Both the position numbers and the translations under genes were made by a program. This document shows, in pieces, positions 4,821-7,789 of a DNA stretch of 7,789 bases (positions within the stretch are counted from its first letter, which is position 1; each line of letters begins with the position of its first letter). The stretch is from Myxococcales bacterium. Its GTDB lineage: Bacteria; Myxococcota_A; UBA9160; JALSIO01. The stretch is from positions 1 through 7,789 of the forward strand of contig JALSIO010000807.1 in the NCBI GenBank assembly GCA_026989995.1. The letters run 5' to 3'. Below the pieces are notes generated by a model, which was not told where the DNA came from, did not search any database, and was given only the letters and a program-made list of their open reading frames with translations.

Positions 4821-6380
4821 GTGAGCTGGGAGCCGGAGGTCGAGGGGATTCGCGAGCGGCGCCGCCGCGCCCGGGAGCACGGGGGCCGCGAGGCGGTGGC
4901 CGCCCACCGGGCCCGGGGGAGGCTCCCCGTGCGGGAGCGGATCGACCGCCTCCTCGATCCCGGCAGCTTTCACGAGATCGGCCGGATCGCCGGCCACGGC
5001 GAGGTCGACGACCGCGGGCGGCTCGTCTCGTTCACCCCCGCGAACTACGTCCTCGGCCTCGGCACCATCGACGGCCGGCGGGTCGCGGTGGGCGGCGAGG
5101 ATTTCACCCTCCGCGGCGGTTCGCCCACCCCCGCCGGCCTTCGCAAGAGCGTCTACGCGGAGGACCTGTGCCTGCGCTATCGGGTTCCGCTGGTCCGCCT
5201 GCTCGAAGGCGGGGGCGGGAGCGTGGCGGGGCCCGCCGGCCGGCCGGGACGTCCCTCCGGTGGGGATCCGGTCTACGCCCGACATCGTTTCGTGTCGATG
5301 GCGGAGGCCATGGCCACGGTCCCGGTGATCTCCGCCGCCCTCGGCCCCGTGGCCGGGCTTCCGGCGGCCCGCCTCGCGGCCTCCCACCTGAGCCTGATGA
5401 CCCGGGAGACCGCCCAGGTCCTGGTGGCGGGGCCGGCCGTCGTCGAGCGCGCCCTCGGCGAGCGGAAGACCAAGGAGGAGCTCGGAGGGGCGGAGGTCCA
5501 CGGGCGAAGCGGCGTCGTCGACGTGGTGGCGGCCGACGAGGACGAGGCCTTCGCCACCGTTCGCCGGCTGCTCTCCTACCTGCCCTCGAACGTCTACGAG
5601 CGGGCGCCGCGCCTCGGCCATGACGACGATCCGCAGCGGCGGGAGGAGGAGCTCCTGCACCTCGTTCCGCGCAACCGCCGCCGGACCTACGACGTGCGGC
5701 GGCTGCTCCGGCTGGTGCTCGACCGGGACTCGTTCACGGAGCTTCAGCCCGGCCACGGCCGGAGTCTCGTGGTGGGGCTCGCGCGGTTGGCCGGGCAGCC
5801 GGTCGGTGTGCTCGCCAACGACCCGCGACATCTCGCCGGCGCCATGGACGCCGACGCCGCGGAGAAGTTCCGCCGTTTCGTGGACTTCTTCGACACCTTC
5901 CACCTTCCGGTGGTGGCCTTCGTCGACGAGCCCGGATTCATGATCGGCAGCGCCGCGGAGCGGGCCGGGACCATCCGCCGCGGAGCGCGGGCGCTGTTCG
6001 CGGCGGTGCAGTCGCGCGTCCCGTGGGCCTCGGTGATCGTGCGCAGGACCTACGGCGTGGCGGCCGCCGCCCACTTCGCGCCGGATGCCCACGTTCTCGC
6101 CTGGCCTTCCGCGGAGGGCGGTGCGCTCCCGGTGGAGGGCGGCGTGGCGGTGGCCTTCCGACGCGAGATCGAGTCGGCCCCGGACCCGGAGCGCCGGCGC
6201 GCCGAGCTCGAGGAGCAGCTCGCCGCGGGCCGGACTCCCTTCCCGCGGGCCGAGGCCTTCGGCGTCCACGACCTCATCGATCCCCGCGAGACCCGCCCCG
6301 AGCTCTGCGCCTGGATCGAGTGGATCCAGCCCCTGCTCGATCGCGACCTCGGGCCCCGGAGCTATTCCATCCGACCCTGA
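4821..6380 (+). CDS. Acyl-CoA carboxylase-type carboxyltransferase (beta) subunit
   Basis: The protein has 519 residues, the usual length for acyl-CoA carboxylase beta subunits (propionyl-, acetyl- or methylcrotonyl-CoA type), which move carboxyl from biotin to an acyl-CoA. The GTG start fits the family, whose members open W-x-PE-x6-RR. Two crotonase-like halves are seen. The N half has GRLPVRERIDRLLDPGSF (33-50), DFTLRGGS (94-101), LLEGGGGSVAG (127-137), the acyl-CoA/oxyanion region GPVAGLPAAR (175-184), and VAGPAVVERALGE with KEELGGAEVHGRSGVVD (202-234). The C half has YDVRRLL (290-296), GRSLVVGLARLAGQPVGVLANDP (313-335), FVDEPGFMIGSAAERAGTIRRGA (367-389), RRTYGVAAAAH (408-418) and DLIDPRETRPELCAW (484-498). 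These place it in the PccB-like subfamily with PGFM-x-G-x2-AERAGT. Many members read YGVAG here, whereas this one has YGVAAA, losing a glycine close to the C-half oxyanion site. No biotin carboxylase or biotin carrier gene lies in the window, so substrate and partner are unknown. The 3' end overlaps the convergent flavoprotein gene by 19 bases. Confidence 0.88.
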   Translation: MSWEPEVEGIRERRRRAREHGGREAVAAHRARGRLPVRERIDRLLDPGSFHEIGRIAGHGEVDDRGRLVSFTPANYVLGLGTIDGRRVAVGGEDFTLRGGSPTPAGLRKSVYAEDLCLRYRVPLVRLLEGGGGSVAGPAGRPGRPSGGDPVYARHRFVSMAEAMATVPVISAALGPVAGLPAARLAASHLSLMTRETAQVLVAGPAVVERALGERKTKEELGGAEVHGRSGVVDVVAADEDEAFATVRRLLSYLPSNVYERAPRLGHDDDPQRREEELLHLVPRNRRRTYDVRRLLRLVLDRDSFTELQPGHGRSLVVGLARLAGQPVGVLANDPRHLAGAMDADAAEKFRRFVDFFDTFHLPVVAFVDEPGFMIGSAAERAGTIRRGARALFAAVQSRVPWASVIVRRTYGVAAAAHFAPDAHVLAWPSAEGGALPVEGGVAVAFRREIESAPDPERRRAELEEQLAAGRTPFPRAEAFGVHDLIDPRETRPELCAWIEWIQPLLDRDLGPRSYSIRP

Positions 6381-7663
6381 GCCGGCCCGGTCGCATCCGG
6401 GGGATCGAGGATCGCGCCGTCGGCGCGAAGTGCCTCCCGCAGGCTCGGCACCGCGAGGGTCGCCGGCTCGATCCCGCCCGCGACCGCGAGTGCCGCCGCG
6501 GTGCCCGCGGCCTGGCCGGTGGCGAAGCAGGCGGGAATCTCCTTGGTGGCGTGGTGCACGCGGTGGTCCACGGAGATGCAGCGCCCCGCGACGAGGAGGT
6601 TCGAGAGCTCGCGGGGCAGCAGGGAGTCGAAGGGGATCCAGTAGAGGGCGCCGGCGCGGGTCCAGTGTCCGGTGAGGGCGACCGCATCGTCACGCGGGCG
6701 ATCCATCTCCTCGCGCGCGAGCACGTGGCGTCCGAGGAGCCTTCGGCTCTCGGTGATGCCGAGCTGCTCGGCCACGCGGCAGAGGTGGGCCCGGGCGAAA
6801 CCCGGCCGCTGCCGGAGCTCCCGGAAGGCCTCGAAGACGCGGGCGCGACACGCGAGCTCGGCCTCGCCGAGATCCTCCGGCGAGGTGGGGTCGATGCGCC
6901 GGTGCTGCTTCGGCGTCGCACCCCAGGGAAGGAGGAGCCTTCCCGGATCCGGGGTGCGGAAGCCCGCCCCGGCGGCTGCGGCGGCATCGGCGTCCTCCAC
7001 GCCACCCACGAGGAACCAGAGCCAGGGCAGAACCTCCTCGTGCTCGTGGGCGCAGCCCGCCGCGGTGAAGACGTCGCCGTCGCCCGTGGCGTCCACCACC
7101 GCCCCGGCGCGCACGCCGAAGCGGCCGGCCTTGCTCTCGAAGATCACGGCGGAGACGCGCCCGCCCTCGCGAGCCACGCCGCAGGCCAGCACGTGGTGCA
7201 GGACGCGCACCCCCGCCTCCTGCAGGAGCCCGGCGAGGACCACCCGGAGCGCCTCGGGCTCGTAGGCGACGGCGTAGCGCACCACCTGCGGAGCGCGCCC
7301 CCAGACGAGCCCGTAGCGGCGCCAGGCCTCCACCCGCGCGGAGTCGGCGCTGCCCCATTCCCGGGGCGGCGGGTGCACGGCGGCGCCGAGCGCGTCGAGG
7401 CGGTCGACCACCTCCTGGCAGAGCCCCCCCACGACCTGCCGACCGCGGCCGTCATCGAGGGAGAGGAGGAGCACGATGAGCCCCCCGCTCGCCAGCCCGC
7501 CGAGGGCTCCCGTGCGCTCGGCGAGCACCACCCGGGCGCCGCGGCGGCCCGCGGCGACCGCCGCCGCCACACCGGCCGCTCCCCCGCCCACCACGAGCAC
7601 GTCGGCTTCGTGCCGCACCGGCACGGTCCGGGCCGGCTCGCGGATCTCCTCCCGAGCGTTCAC
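6362..7663 (-). CDS. FAD-dependent oxidoreductase (FAD_oxidored family), substrate unknown
   Basis: The protein has 433 residues from a GTG start at 7663 that overlaps the stop of the preceding gene. The Rossmann FAD-binding motif DVLVVGGGAAGVAAA lies at 21-35, with the ribose-binding acid E49 in LAER, then GGLASGG (55-61). The second FAD contact DATGDGD is at 191-197. ITESRRLLGRHVL (303-315) and IPFDSLLPRELSNLLVAGRCIS (343-364), followed by EIPACFATGQAAGTAAALA (375-393), are the typical C-terminal block of the FAD_oxidored family (Pfam PF12831), which covers many soluble flavoproteins with few defined substrates. No signal peptide or membrane helix is evident, so it should be cytoplasmic. 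Its length and motifs are complete. Its upstream partner is a gamma-glutamylcyclotransferase-like gene, with which it is probably co-transcribed and translationally coupled, but this does not reveal the substrate. Only a weak G-rich sequence precedes the GTG, which fits coupling. Confidence 0.85.
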   Translation of the reverse strand: MNAREEIREPARTVPVRHEADVLVVGGGAAGVAAAVAAGRRGARVVLAERTGALGGLASGGLIVLLLSLDDGRGRQVVGGLCQEVVDRLDALGAAVHPPPREWGSADSARVEAWRRYGLVWGRAPQVVRYAVAYEPEALRVVLAGLLQEAGVRVLHHVLACGVAREGGRVSAVIFESKAGRFGVRAGAVVDATGDGDVFTAAGCAHEHEEVLPWLWFLVGGVEDADAAAAAGAGFRTPDPGRLLLPWGATPKQHRRIDPTSPEDLGEAELACRARVFEAFRELRQRPGFARAHLCRVAEQLGITESRRLLGRHVLAREEMDRPRDDAVALTGHWTRAGALYWIPFDSLLPRELSNLLVAGRCISVDHRVHHATKEIPACFATGQAAGTAAALAVAGGIEPATLAVPSLREALRADGAILDPPDATGPAQGRME

Positions 7664-7789
7664 CCCGCCCAGCGGTCCGGCCCGCGCCGCGGGAGCGCCT
7701 CGAGGAGGGAGATCCAGGCGTCGGGGAGCCCGTGCTCCCGCGCACCGGCGATCAGATGCGCGAGGTAGTCCGCCGCGAGCCGGTTGTCG
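7660..7789 (-). CDS. Gamma-glutamylcyclotransferase-like protein, C-terminal 42 residues (5' end outside window)
   Basis: A minus-strand frame enters at the right edge (first complete codon 7788-7786) and ends at TGA, complement of 7660-7662. It reads DNRLAADYLAHLIAGAREHG, then LPDAWISLLEALPRR and a short tail. The pattern N-x5-YL-x2-[LI]-x2-GAREHGLP-x2-[WY]-x3-L is what I recall from the C-terminal end of gamma-glutamylcyclotransferase-like (GGCT/AIG2 fold) proteins, which release 5-oxoproline from gamma-glutamyl peptides or amines. The catalytic glutamate and substrate-binding loop are outside the window, so the call rests on this tail alone. Its stop shares bases with the GTG of the flavoprotein gene (GTGA overlap), a sign of one operon with translational coupling. 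A different family with a similar helical tail cannot be excluded. Confidence 0.6.
   Translation of the reverse strand, partial: DNRLAADYLAHLIAGAREHGLPDAWISLLEALPRRGPDRWAG

Noticed and set aside
4740..6269. Long minus-strand frame opposite the carboxyltransferase, continuous with the 46-residue peptide
   Set aside because: Upstream of the ATG at 4739 it is antisense to a well-supported gene and gives low-complexity His/Gly/Arg-rich sequence. Only the last 46 codons, with their own ribosome binding site, look real.
6023..7768. A 581-codon plus-strand frame across the right part of the window
   Set aside because: It is antisense to the flavoprotein, which has intact FAD motifs; the plus-strand product has no recognisable domain.

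Overview
This window is very GC-rich (about three quarters G+C by eye) and densely packed with genes that use ATG and GTG starts. It shows no tRNA, rRNA, CRISPR array, transposase or phage gene. The gene set suggests a high-GC environmental bacterium of the broad deltaproteobacterial type (Myxococcota, Binatota or similar). The clues are a single-subunit Elp3, a rhomboid fused to a TPR-like tail, an acyl-CoA-carboxylase-type carboxyltransferase and an FAD_oxidored-family flavoprotein. This assignment is inference; there is no taxonomic marker in the window.

Layout, left to right. (1) The 3' end of an elp3-type gene (+, tRNA wobble-uridine radical SAM/acetyltransferase), whose last 25 bases overlap the convergent end of (2) a long VanZ-family membrane protein (-) that carries a lectin-like beta domain and further membrane helices. 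(3) A 293-bp divergent intergenic region. (4) An 825-residue rhomboid intramembrane protease (+) with a large loop between its first two helices and a cytosolic tail of about 530 residues: helical repeats, an acidic linker with a duplicated short motif, and an unrecognised C-terminal domain. (5) A previously easy-to-miss 46-residue membrane peptide (-) with a good ribosome binding site. (6) An 81-bp divergent promoter region containing an inverted repeat and back-to-back TAnnnT elements. (7) A carboxyltransferase (+) with no Shine-Dalgarno, possibly leaderless. (8) A convergent FAD-dependent oxidoreductase (-), overlapping gene 7 by 19 bases. (9) The C-terminal end of a gamma-glutamylcyclotransferase-like gene (-) just upstream of gene 8, with its stop codon overlapping the gene 8 start (GTGA).

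The genes do not form one obvious pathway. Only the last two (cyclotransferase-like and flavoprotein) look like an operon. The most unusual item is the multidomain rhomboid: a membrane protease core joined to a cytosolic scaffold that looks built for protein interactions. The paired promoter region between the small membrane peptide and the carboxyltransferase is the most interesting regulatory signal. I found no clear multi-gene novel system; most of the window is housekeeping or accessory metabolism with some unusual domain architectures.
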